A DNA stretch of 42,165 nt from Listeria immobilis (GTDB lineage: Bacteria > Bacillota > Bacilli > Lactobacillales > Listeriaceae), in contig NZ_JAASTZ010000022.1 of NCBI RefSeq assembly GCF_014322765.1, positions 1 to 42,165 on the forward strand, in the 5' to 3' direction. Below, piece after piece: positions 36,056 to 42,165 of the stretch (positions are counted from its first letter, which is position 1; each line of letters begins with the position of its first letter). The position numbers and the translations under genes are program-made. The notes under the pieces were generated by a model. The model worked only from the letters and a program-made list of their open reading frames with translations, was not told the DNA's origin and ran no database searches.

Positions 36056-37009
36056 TTAAAATAGTAATAAATGTATACTTGCAAAAATAATAAACGCACA
36101 AATTGATGCTGTATAAAGTAAATAAATTGTTTGGCTAATTTCTTTTTGTGTAACAGGTGCTAAACCGTCACCTATAGTTGGTTTTACGACCTCTTTGCCA
36201 AAATATTCATGTGTTCCGCCAAGTGTAATATCCAGTGCACCTGCAACAGCGCCTTCTGGATAGGCACAATTGGGACTTGTATGTTTCTTTCGGTCTCGCC
36301 ACCCAATTTTCCAGGCCGCTCGTCCATCGTATTTTAAAAGGAAACTTGCTAGTACTAGGAAAAGCCAAGTGAGCCTTGCTGGAATGAAATTAGCAACATC
36401 GTCCATTTTTGCTGAAACAAAACCAATAGCGCGATATTTTTCATTTTTATAACCGACCATTGAATCCAGTGTATTTACTGCTTTATACATTAGCGCAAGA
36501 ACAGGACCGCCGAGAAATAAGTAAAAAAGTGGCGCAATGACACCATCAGCAGTATTTTCTGCCACTGTTTCAATCGTCGCTTTACTAATTTGTTCTCTGG
36601 ATAGATTCGCCGTATCACGACCAACAATCATGCCAACTTGAATTCTTGCAGCCGTTAAATCATCCTTCGCCAATGTACGCTGAATTTTCCGAGCTTCTTT
36701 TGCAAGACATGTCATTGCAAGCGTTGAATATCCCAAATAAATAAAAATCACCACATAGAGCCAGTAAGCTATTTTGCTACTAACTAGAAGGAGCAGCCAC
36801 GTTATCACTCCAGTTAACCCCACCGTTACTACAAACAAAATTCCTCCTGCAACAAAGAGCCATTTTTCCGACTTGCCTACTTTTCGTAGCAGCGTCCCTA
36901 ATAACTGAATAAAATTACCGATTGCTTTAATTGGGTGCGGCCAACTGTACGGATCCCCTAGTAGTAAATCTAATATAAAAGAAGTCGTATAAAACAAAAC
37001 TGGAATCAT
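36056..37009 (-). CDS. cbiB: Adenosylcobinamide-phosphate synthase
   Basis: About 317 residues. The true start is the ATG at 37009 ([20 protein letters not shown]), which overlaps the cbiA stop as ATGA with GGAGCGGTG upstream; the open frame extends 34 codons further into cbiA but that part is a shadow. Polytopic inner-membrane protein with [42 protein letters not shown] and [21 protein letters not shown], all conserved in CbiB/CobD. It attaches aminopropanol (phosphate) to adenosylcobyric acid. Confidence 0.95.
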   Translation of the reverse strand: MIPVLFYTTSFILDLLLGDPYSWPHPIKAIGNFIQLLGTLLRKVGKSEKWLFVAGGILFVVTVGLTGVITWLLLLVSSKIAYWLYVVIFIYLGYSTLAMTCLAKEARKIQRTLAKDDLTAARIQVGMIVGRDTANLSREQISKATIETVAENTADGVIAPLFYLFLGGPVLALMYKAVNTLDSMVGYKNEKYRAIGFVSAKMDDVANFIPARLTWLFLVLASFLLKYDGRAAWKIGWRDRKKHTSPNCAYPEGAVAGALDITLGGTHEYFGKEVVKPTIGDGLAPVTQKEISQTIYLLYTASICAFIIFASIHLLLF

Positions 37010-38364
37010 CTCACCGCTCCAAACATCGAAGCTAAAATAGCTGGGTTTTGATAGAAATGAATATGCAAATAACTCGCAAAAGTATTCCCTTTCTGGTAGC
37101 CACCATTCCATTTTTTTATGACAACCCCGTCTCGCATTTTCGTCAGTTCCAAGCAGGTTTTTTCCGTTGTTTCAAAAATAGAATGATGGAACTCATGCCC
37201 GCGAATCGTTGTCCCAGTAACGCCAAGCAATGTTGTAGCATCCACAGGAGTAGCAATACAATAGCCAAACTTTCGAAGTCGTTCCGTCATTTTACTAACA
37301 CCTGAAAAAATTCCGACCATTTCATAAAGTTGACCAGATACTTCTAAGCTTGTTCCTAAATACATCAATCCACCACATTCCGCATAAATGGGTGTTCCTT
37401 TTTGATGTGCATTAAAAATCGCTTGACGAATGGTATAATTTTGCGATAGTTGCTGTGCAAACACTTCTGGAAAACCGCCACCAATATAAATAAAATCAGC
37501 TTCTGGTAATGTTTTGTCATTAAGTGGACTAAATGGAATCAATTCTGCCCCAGTGGCACTGATTAAATCTAAGTTGTCTTGATAATAGAAATGAAATGCT
37601 TCATCTAGCGCATAGGCTACTTTCATTCCAGCAAAATCTGGTAGCGGAAAGTCTAAATTAGAGACAGGAAGCTCCACAGCAGATTCACTAATTTGCAACA
37701 ATTTTTCCATATCAAGGTGTGCTTCGATCAAGCTTCCAAGTAGCTCCCACTTTGTTTCAAGTTCTCTCATTTCTTCTTGTGGAACTAAACCAAGATGTCT
37801 TTCAGGAAGAGCCACATCCGCATTTTTTGGTAAATAACCTATTACTGGTACATTGGTATACCTCTCTATTGCCCCTTTAATTAAAGAAAAATGATTTTCA
37901 GATGCAACCCGGTTTACAATAACACCAGCTAATTGTAACTCTGGGTCAAAATTGTTAAAGCCAGCAACGATAGCAGCCGCAGAAGTAGAGATTGCTTTTC
38001 CATCAATGACTAAAATAACAGGCGTCTTTGTGCATTTTGCGATAAAAGAAGTACTTGCGTTATCTCGGTCCACTCCTAACCCATCAAATAATCCCATAAC
38101 ACCTTCTATTACTGCTATATCAGCTGATGCCGCGTGCTTTTGAAATAAAGATGCTAACCTGTTATCGTCGGCAATTAAGAAACTATCTAAATTAATGGAT
38201 GGAACTTCTGTAATTGCTTGATGGTAATTAGTATCAATATAATCGGGACCTACTTTAAAAGGCTGCACAGTAAGACCTCTTTTTTTTAACGCCTGCATAA
38301 TACCAAGAGTTACTGTTGTTTTTCCAGCGCCACTGGAAGCTGCTGCAATCACGATTTTTTTCAT
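37006..38364 (-). CDS. cbiA: Cobyrinic acid a,c-diamide synthase
   Basis: A 452-residue glutamine-dependent amidase acting on the a and c carboxylates of cobyrinic acid. N-terminal ATPase loop [16 protein letters not shown] (7-22) and [13 protein letters not shown]-terminal glutamine amidotransferase with the nucleophile in [11 protein letters not shown] (about 330) and GHEFHHS late. ATG with AAAGGTG upstream. First gene of the 19-gene cbi unit, 27 bases after the riboswitch-controlled terminator. Confidence 0.96.
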   Translation of the reverse strand: MKKIVIAAASSGAGKTTVTLGIMQALKKRGLTVQPFKVGPDYIDTNYHQAITEVPSINLDSFLIADDNRLASLFQKHAASADIAVIEGVMGLFDGLGVDRDNASTSFIAKCTKTPVILVIDGKAISTSAAAIVAGFNNFDPELQLAGVIVNRVASENHFSLIKGAIERYTNVPVIGYLPKNADVALPERHLGLVPQEEMRELETKWELLGSLIEAHLDMEKLLQISESAVELPVSNLDFPLPDFAGMKVAYALDEAFHFYYQDNLDLISATGAELIPFSPLNDKTLPEADFIYIGGGFPEVFAQQLSQNYTIRQAIFNAHQKGTPIYAECGGLMYLGTSLEVSGQLYEMVGIFSGVSKMTERLRKFGYCIATPVDATTLLGVTGTTIRGHEFHHSIFETTEKTCLELTKMRDGVVIKKWNGGYQKGNTFASYLHIHFYQNPAILASMFGAVR

Positions 38365-38390
38365 CAGTTTTCACCTTTCTCTTTCTGCAT

Positions 38391-38424
38391 AAAAAAAGAC
38401 ACCAAACAGAACTTTGGCGTCTTT
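38391..38424 (-). terminator. Riboswitch-controlled intrinsic terminator before cbiA
   Basis: Minus-strand AAAGACGCCAAA-gttctg-TTTGGTGTCTTT hairpin followed by seven T. It lies between the cobalamin aptamer and the cbiA start, so it should be the expression platform. Confidence 0.9.
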
Positions 38425-38531
38425 GGGCAGATTTAATCTAGGTATTTCTTTCAAACTCAAAGAAACTTTCCTATCATGAAAATCTGTTTAATAAAGACAA
38501 CTCGCTCCCTTAGAAGTTGTTACTTAAATAT

Positions 38532-38690
38532 CGAATATACTAGCGGTCTCCTGACTTAACATCATCCTACTTACCAGTCTTCCCGGAAAAAATTTCCAGT
38601 GACATACATTTGGCTTTCGTCCGTATTACAGTAGCTAGGGCCTGTAGAGGATTTTCACCTCTTTCCCGGATTAATATATTCACCTATTTA
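38532..38690 (-). promoter_or_regulatory. Cobalamin (B12) riboswitch aptamer
   Basis: Minus-strand signatures are in order: a P1 arm GAATATAT; GGTGAAAATCCTC; a GTCACTGG element (equivalent of GCCACTG); GGGAAGACTGG; the B12 box AGTCAGGAGACCGCT (plus-strand 38542-38556); and the closing arm TAGTATATTC. Cobalamin binding should favour the terminator at 38391-38424 and stop the cbi operon. The aptamer begins about 10 bases after the cblT stop. Confidence 0.95.
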
Positions 38691-38694
38691 GTTG

Positions 38695-39189
38695 TTAGTA
38701 CCCGGCAATCCGCTTTTTCCAGCGTTCCGGTAAAACTTGATACACGATTTCTGCTACAAAAATGTTGCAAATCGTGCCAATCGCTAGGACTGGAAATAAT
38801 ACAAATACTGCTTCGTGCATAAATGGATAAATTGCAAGTAATGATAACGGACAGTTAAAAAGAAAAGCAACAATACTAGATAAACTAATACTAATGTATG
38901 GTTTTTTATCTGCTAGTTTTTGTCGCGTAAAACCGTAAGCAATCATTGTTATCCCCATCATTCCAGCGACAATTAAATGTATTGGTAGCGTTAGTGGAAA
39001 ACCTGCTAATAAAGCAGAAGTCAAATGACCAAATATTCCAAGTATCGCTCCATACATTGGACCAAGTAATAAAGTCCCAATGAAAGCTGGTGCCGCATCA
39101 AATGCAATCGAACCCATTAATTTTATGTTTGCGCCGATAACACACATCGCAATCAACATCGCACATAATACTAATTTTTGAATCTTCAA
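38695..39189 (-). CDS. cblT: Alpha-ribazole transporter (ECF S-component-like)
   Basis: A 164-residue polytopic membrane protein with about five to six hydrophobic helices, similar in style to ECF S-components (LCAMLIAMCVIGANIKLMGS, FDAAPAFIGTLLLGPMYGAILG, FPLTLPIHLIVAGMMG). In Listeria innocua and Geobacillus the CblT transporter imports alpha-ribazole, which the CblS kinase phosphorylates for lower-loop assembly; cblT is next to the cbi operon there, which fits this position. TTG start at 39189 with GAGAGGGTGA about 10 bases upstream. Own promoter at 39231-39259. cblS is not in the window. Assignment rests on family recall plus context. Confidence 0.85.
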   Translation of the reverse strand: MKIQKLVLCAMLIAMCVIGANIKLMGSIAFDAAPAFIGTLLLGPMYGAILGIFGHLTSALLAGFPLTLPIHLIVAGMMGITMIAYGFTRQKLADKKPYISISLSSIVAFLFNCPLSLLAIYPFMHEAVFVLFPVLAIGTICNIFVAEIVYQVLPERWKKRIAGY

Positions 39190-39230
39190 CTGAAAAGATC
39201 ACCCTCTCATGAAAGCGTTATTTCCACCTC

Positions 39231-39259
39231 ATTATATCTCTGTCAAACCACTGGTACAA
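39231..39259 (-). promoter_or_regulatory. Promoter of cblT
   Basis: Minus-strand TTGTAC (39254-39259), 17-base spacer, TATAAT (39231-39236), about 40 bases upstream of the TTG start. No B12 aptamer lies between it and cblT. Confidence 0.6.
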
Positions 39260-39464
39260 GGACACAAACAAGCTATAAAACAAAATAGTGCAAGCTTTTA
39301 CAATCTTATTATTCTCTTTTTCAATGCTAAAAATAGCCCCCAGTGTGAACTATTTATCATATTCCTTCAACAACCAAACAAAGATGACAATATTTTGTTA
39401 TAAAAAAGAATTTATTGTTCTATTTAAAATGCAAGATAAAACGTTATTTCAAGCTGTTTTATGG

Positions 39465-39470
39465 TATAAT
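39465..39470 (+). promoter_or_regulatory. Extended -10 of the AraC-type regulator
   Basis: TATAAT preceded by TGG (extended -10, ATGGTATAAT), with no good -35. It lies about 30 bases before the TTG start. Confidence 0.5.
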
Positions 39471-39502
39471 TACGGTAAGAATAAATGGAGGAGCGAGGCA
39501 TT

Positions 39503-40054
39503 TTGGAGAAAGAAAATGTGGTAAATATTCAACCTGTTATGTTAAATCAAGTAGACAATCAATTTACAGAGCAAATCCAAGCAGACTTTAACCAAAAAAA
39601 TCCCGACCACTCCGCCCTGCTTCATTCACTTGAAACAGTGGAAGTACTTGATGTGTTGAGTGATTACTACACTGCACATGAAAAACAAAAACAACCAAAA
39701 AAAGAACTCACAGCTTCCAATAAAGCTTGCGGAGAACATAAAGAAATCAAACAAGCAATCCGCTATATTAAGAAAAACATTCACCGCTCGATTACTTTAG
39801 AAGAAGTAGCAAATTATGTTTATTTAAGCCCCTTCTACTTAAGTAAATTGTTTAAAAACGAGCTAAACATTAATTTTATCAATTATGTAAATGAACAAAA
39901 AATGCTTTATGCAAAAGAGCAGCTGGCGAAAAGTGATTGGGCAGTACATACTATCGCCAAAAATCTAGGCTTTTCAAGAGCTAGCTATTTTTGTAAAGTT
40001 TTCAAAAAGACATTTGATATGACACCGAAAGAATATCGTGATTCGCTAAAATAA
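39503..40054 (+). CDS. AraC-family regulator lacking a sensor domain
   Basis: About 183 residues from TTG at 39503; GGAGGAG lies 9 bases upstream, and an ATG at 39485 overlaps that site, so TTG is preferred. The C-terminal 100 residues are a complete AraC double HTH (IKQAIRYIKKNIHRSITLEEVANYVYLS..., then VHTIAKNLGFSRASYFCKVFKK and DMTPKEYRDSL). The N-terminal ~80 residues are polar with no sensory domain, unlike PocR-type regulators which carry one; the HTH resembles that of PocR-like proteins. Divergent from cblT and adjacent to the cobalamin genes, so cobalamin or propanediol/ethanolamine gene control is possible but unproven. Confidence 0.88.
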   Translation: MEKENVVNIQPVMLNQVDNQFTEQIQADFNQKNPDHSALLHSLETVEVLDVLSDYYTAHEKQKQPKKELTASNKACGEHKEIKQAIRYIKKNIHRSITLEEVANYVYLSPFYLSKLFKNELNINFINYVNEQKMLYAKEQLAKSDWAVHTIAKNLGFSRASYFCKVFKKTFDMTPKEYRDSLK

Positions 40055-40086
40055 AAAACCGATTCTAACAATTGCTAGAATCGGTT
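40053..40086 (-). terminator. Terminator at the end of the toxin-remnant locus
   Basis: Minus-strand AACCGATTCTA-gcaattgt-TAGAATCGGTT then a T run. It terminates leftward transcripts from the LXG region and abuts the AraC stop codon. Confidence 0.8.
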
Positions 40087-40200
40087 CAGAGTAACCACTC
40101 TAGCACCGTCTCCTATCGGTGTAAAGAAATCGGCTATTTCTTTCATTGCTTTCACTGGGTCAAAGTCTTTTGCTTCTGCTTGTGTTTTTGATATTCTTTC
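40075..40200 (-). pseudogene. Orphan C-terminal fragment of an LXG-locus protein
   Basis: A 41-codon open stretch between two stops with no start codon. It reads KTQAEAKDFDPVKAMKEIAD then FFTPIGDGARVV, coding-like and not repetitive. The FFTPIGDG segment resembles the pre-toxin linker that precedes KFVYEGIEDANK-type sequence in LXG toxins such as the one at 41627. The last codons fall inside the terminator hairpin. I infer a degraded remnant of a second toxin gene; the family link is weak. Confidence 0.4.
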
Positions 40201-40371
40201 CTAACTGGCTTTCTTGGAGCTATAAATTAGCTCTAGATGTAGAAAAAGAAACGATTGCACTCAATCGCTCCCTTTCTCAAAAATAAATTTTTCTTACAAT
40301 GAATACAAATTAGCTTTAGTTAGCTATTGGCAACTTGATTAGTGAGTGTATGCCTTACTATCAAGGCTTTA
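40201..40371. other. Degenerate region between toxin remnants
   Basis: No open frame of any length. It contains two small inverted repeats, GAGCTA-taaat-TAGCTC near 40217 and GCCTT-actatc-AAGGC near 40351. It probably represents deleted middle portions of an LXG gene. Confidence 0.35.
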
Positions 40372-40711
40372 CTATTGGTGGATGAGTTCATTGACTCGTC
40401 GTATTTGTTCTTCCAGTTCGGACTGTTTGAGATCCCCACTGTCCACTTCACTTTGGTACCGTTCTGAGAATTTTTTGACGGCTGCTTCGGTCGCTTCGGT
40501 TAACAAAATCCCTCCCTGCACAAGGGGGTAGAGCACGGTGCTATAATAAGCTTTGGCCGAGTCGTACGCTTTTCCTTTTAAGAAAGGCTCGAGGGGTGAA
40601 CTGACTAATCGCTTGTTGGAGTGCTTCATAGCCTTCTAAATGTTGCTGGCAAACTTGGCTGGTACTCGTCGCTTGGGCTTTGGATTTAGATACATACATA
40701 TCAATACTCAT
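40372..40711 (-). pseudogene. LXG-domain N-terminus, frameshifted and truncated
   Basis: From the ATG at 40711 (GGGAGG upstream) the frame reads MSIDMYVSKSKAQATSTSQV and on to YEALQQAISQFT, the typical start of Firmicute LXG toxins secreted by type VII systems. It then leaves frame; the next frame continues EPFLKGKAYDSAKAYYSTVL, PLVQGGILLTEATEAAVKKF and DLKQSELEEQIRRVNELIHQ, the rest of the first LXG helices. Removing one C of the CCCC (plus strand GGGG, 40593-40596) joins the halves exactly. The reading stops at TAG (40372) after about 113 residues, where a full toxin would continue for several hundred. A pseudogene by insertion plus 3' loss. Confidence 0.85.
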
Positions 40712-40779
40712 GATTTTGCCTCCCGTTGCATGTATTCGTATCCTCTCTTCTTTTGTTAGGAGTCCATTCTCCTGTTCTT

Positions 40780-40785
40780 AGTATA
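40780..40785 (-). promoter_or_regulatory. Extended -10 promoter of the LXG remnant
   Basis: Minus-strand TGATATACT, about 70 bases before the LXG ATG. No clear -35. Confidence 0.4.
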
Positions 40786-40951
40786 TCATTCACAAATGGA
40801 AATACTAGAAAAAACATGGAGCAAAAAAACTAAATATGTTATGGAATTTTCCTACCATTCACACACTAATAATCGGTGCTACTTTTTGTGAATCAGCCAG
40901 TTCTCGCTCCCCTAAACATAAATAACTTCCCTTCATAACTGAATGTTTTTA

Positions 40952-40985
40952 TAAAAAAAGGAAAGCACTCAAAACGTGTGCCTTC
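40952..40985 (-). terminator. Weak intrinsic terminator
   Basis: Minus-strand GAAGGCAC-acgttttga-GTGCTTTC with one mismatch, followed by seven T. It could end the transcript of the toxin, immunity and XRE-remnant region. Confidence 0.5.
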
Positions 40986-41054
40986 TCATTATTTTTCCAT
41001 ATTAACCGTGTCGTAAGGGATATTATCTTTATCTCTTATGTCCCTTTCTCTATT

Positions 41055-41186
41055 TCATTCGTAAAAACATTTTAAATCGCACATTAAAATTTCGCTTAAA
41101 ATAACGGCATTTTGATGTGAAAGTCTTACTGTTCCTTTTTCTATGTTACTGTAACCGCTAGTGTACTTGTTAAGAACCCTATAATT
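41055..41186 (-). pseudogene. XRE-family HTH regulator remnant
   Basis: A 43-codon open stretch ending in TGA with no start codon (a TAA precedes it). It reads YTSGYSNIEKGTVRLSHQNA then VILSEILMCDLKCFYE. This is the second half of a Cro/C1-type HTH (S..SNIEKG followed by a .A..LSEIL....LxxFY helix). The first half is missing; an IS150-like palindrome lies 35 bases upstream on the transcription path. Presumably part of a mobile or toxin-locus regulator that has decayed. Confidence 0.6.
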
Positions 41187-41221
41187 TTATGATACGATTG
41201 GCTGCATTTAGACAATCAAAA

Positions 41222-41268
41222 TACGCCCCAAAGTTAGATTTTTTGGTCTAACTTTTGGGGTCACTACA
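41222..41268. repeat. Palindrome made of two facing IS150-like ends (second copy)
   Basis: Left arm TACGCCCCAAAGTTAGA, 8-base T-rich loop, right arm TCTAACTTTTGGGGTCACTACA. The right arm in reverse, TGTAGTGACCCCAAAAGTTAGA, is the form of an IS150-group terminal repeat. Related to the palindrome at 13263-13313. No transposase is present. Confidence 0.65.
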
Positions 41269-41297
41269 TTCCTCACTTTGTCTACAGTGTGATATCT

Positions 41298-41603
41298 TTA
41301 AAAATAACTTTCAGCAATATCAATGTCATGTGTCATTTCTAATTCCGGGAATTTCTTATCTAGTTTTCTCAAACAGTCAATAAACTTTTGACTTTTCAAA
41401 TTGGCAGAAACATCTTCAAAGATCTCACTTATCCAATATAAATCATCAGCATTACAATCTTCTAAATATTTTATTGTAGTATCCAGATTATTAGACAAAA
41501 GTTCTGTCATTTTATTCCAACATTTTTCAATACCATAATCATCATTCATATTTAATTTTTTTCTTCCAGAAAGTACAATATTCATATTTTCTTTTAAGTC
41601 CAT
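41298..41603 (-). CDS. Putative immunity protein for the EndoU toxin
   Basis: A 101-residue acidic, Trp- and Asp-rich soluble protein with ATG and GAAAGGTGG upstream. NADDLYWISEIFEDVSANLKSQ followed by LRKLDKKFPELEM is the pattern of small helical immunity proteins that follow LXG or CDI toxin genes. It begins 23 bases after the stop of the EndoU-type toxin on the same strand, the standard place for a cognate immunity gene, and would protect the producing cell by binding the toxin domain in the cytoplasm. No catalytic motif. Confidence 0.72.
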   Translation of the reverse strand: MDLKENMNIVLSGRKKLNMNDDYGIEKCWNKMTELLSNNLDTTIKYLEDCNADDLYWISEIFEDVSANLKSQKFIDCLRKLDKKFPELEMTHDIDIAESYF

Positions 41604-41626
41604 TATATTTTTCCACCTTTCAATTT

Positions 41627-42165
41627 TTATGGTTGTCTAGTAGCATCAGGAAAAATTGTACCAATTTTACCATTTGTTTTTATTACTCCTACTCTCACTC
41701 CATTAACTTCTCCAAAAATAACTTCTCCATCATTTACTTTTGCAAATTCTGGAAGTCTTGCTATCTGTTGTCCAGCATTTTCAATATCAGCTGCTGTCCA
41801 ATTTTTAGGAAACCAAGATTGATTTGAACCTTTTTGTTTGGATTTTGTCTTGTGTTCTGGAACATTTCCGACCCTTACACCATTTGAATATGTTTTTTCG
41901 ATATTCACTTCTATATTTTGTTTTCTCAAAAAATCAATATTATCCTGCCCATGCCCTCCACCTTTCATTTTTGAAATTGCACCGGTCTTGGGATTTTTAG
42001 TGAAGTCACCTAGATTAGCATGTTCTAGCCTTTCTTTAGGAATTTCTATTTTTACTTTAGCCCCACTGGCTTTTTTCGTACTCTTTTTTGCTTCTTTCAC
42101 CTTGTCTGCTTTTTTATGAATCTTATTTGCGTCTTCTATGCCTTCGTAAACAAATTTAAACCCTT
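41627..42165 (-). CDS. C-terminus of a polymorphic toxin with EndoU-type nuclease domain (partial)
   Basis: The frame is open to the window edge, so the gene is partial; its beginning lies beyond 42165. The visible part begins GFKFVYEGIEDANKIHKKAD, a linker common in LXG toxins, then a Lys-rich hinge, and ends in a domain with MKGGGHGQDNIDFLRKQNI, RVGNVPEHKTK and SNQSWFPKNWTAADIENAG, a close fit to bacterial EndoU RNases (two His, Lys, and the SWFPKNW signature). The GTG at 42100 is internal, not the start. If intact it would be exported by a type VII system and cleave RNA in competitors. An LXG N-terminus is inferred from the linker and from the LXG remnant next door. Confidence 0.75.
   Translation of the reverse strand, partial: GFKFVYEGIEDANKIHKKADKVKEAKKSTKKASGAKVKIEIPKERLEHANLGDFTKNPKTGAISKMKGGGHGQDNIDFLRKQNIEVNIEKTYSNGVRVGNVPEHKTKSKQKGSNQSWFPKNWTAADIENAGQQIARLPEFAKVNDGEVIFGEVNGVRVGVIKTNGKIGTIFPDATRQP

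Larger units (their letters stand above)
40712..41054. other. Intergenic region with LXG promoter and weak terminator
   Basis: No gene. It holds an extended -10 (TGATATACT, minus; AGTATA at 40780-40785) upstream of the LXG remnant, a small inverted repeat AGGAG-tccatt-CTCCT at 40759-40774, and a weak hairpin with T run near 40952-40985. Confidence 0.45.

Noticed and set aside
37010-37111. N-terminal 34-codon extension of the cbiB frame
   Set aside because: It lies within cbiA; the ATGA overlap at 37006-37009 with its ribosome binding site gives the expected CbiB N-terminus.
22337-38364. Search for frameshifts or missing enzymes within the cbi operon
   Set aside because: All genes appear full length with key residues present; absence of cobU/cobS/cobC is normal because they lie elsewhere in Listeria.
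39209-39403. 64-codon plus-strand frame between cblT and the AraC gene
   Set aside because: No ribosome binding site, overlaps the cblT promoter antisense, low-complexity hydrophobic content.
39190-39484. Looked for a second B12 riboswitch upstream of cblT
   Set aside because: None of the conserved elements (B12 box, GGTG-AATCC, CACTGG) is present on either strand.
1-42165. CRISPR arrays, tRNA and rRNA genes, complete insertion sequences
   Set aside because: No regularly spaced repeats, no cloverleaf-like sequences and no transposase gene found in the window.

Overview
The window looks like a chromosomal segment of a Listeria species of the L. monocytogenes/L. innocua group. The base composition is AT-rich Firmicute. 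There are two GW-module glucosaminidases of the type found in Listeria, a phenylalanyl T-box followed by pheS-pheT, and a very long anaerobic cobalamin operon headed by a B12 riboswitch and flanked by a CblT-type alpha-ribazole transporter. The gene order agrees with what I recall of the lmo1190-lmo1226 region of L. monocytogenes EGD-e; species and strain cannot be fixed from sequence alone.

Layout. 1-460: no supported gene. 461-8510 (minus strand): two export modules, MarR + MMPL/RND-type transporter and an ABC ATPase + giant FtsX-type permease, each with its own promoter; both membrane proteins carry very long extracytoplasmic coiled coils. 8514-12345: pheT, pheS, Phe T-box leader and promoter. 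12349-22339: a patchwork of small regulators and single genes (HxlR, a small unknown protein, an RlmP/YsgA-type rRNA methylase, M42 aminopeptidase, two GW glucosaminidases, a mini S24/S26-like protein, a frameshifted CPCC protein, Rrf2 + SDR oxidoreductase, PadR + DUF2812, a P-loop kinase-like protein, and a tandem YdcZ pair). 22337-38364: 19 genes for cobalamin, cbiA-B-C-D-E-T-F-G-H-J-cobA/hemD-cbiK-L-M-N-Q-O-P and a PduO-type adenosyltransferase, all on the minus strand and nearly all overlapping by a few bases. 38391-38690: intrinsic terminator and cobalamin riboswitch. 38695-40054: cblT (minus) and a short AraC-type regulator (plus). 40053-42165: an accessory locus of LXG/type VII secretion toxin parts: a frameshifted LXG head, an orphan tail fragment, an XRE-regulator remnant, a palindrome built from IS150-like ends, an immunity-like gene and the C-terminus of an EndoU-type toxin running off the window.

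How it works together. The cbi operon encodes anaerobic corrin synthesis from uroporphyrinogen III (CobA/HemD, CbiK cobalt insertion, CbiL/H/F/G/D/E/T/J/C ring chemistry, CbiA/P amidation, CbiB side chain, PduO adenosylation) plus a CbiMNQO cobalt importer. Lower-loop assembly genes (cobU/cobS/cobC type) are absent here and must lie elsewhere; CblT would supply imported alpha-ribazole for that step. The riboswitch should shut the operon when cobalamin is plentiful, while cblT sits upstream of the switch with its own promoter.

Most notable: (i) the decayed LXG toxin locus with a one-base frameshift, remnants and an apparently intact EndoU toxin/immunity pair; (ii) two similar palindromes made of facing IS150-like ends, one inside a terminator loop; (iii) an in-frame membrane anchor upstream of the only ATG of the second glucosaminidase, reachable only from a non-canonical start such as CTG; (iv) matching operators before the Rrf2 gene and its neighbouring oxidoreductase gene; (v) a helically phased repeated operator over the padR promoter.
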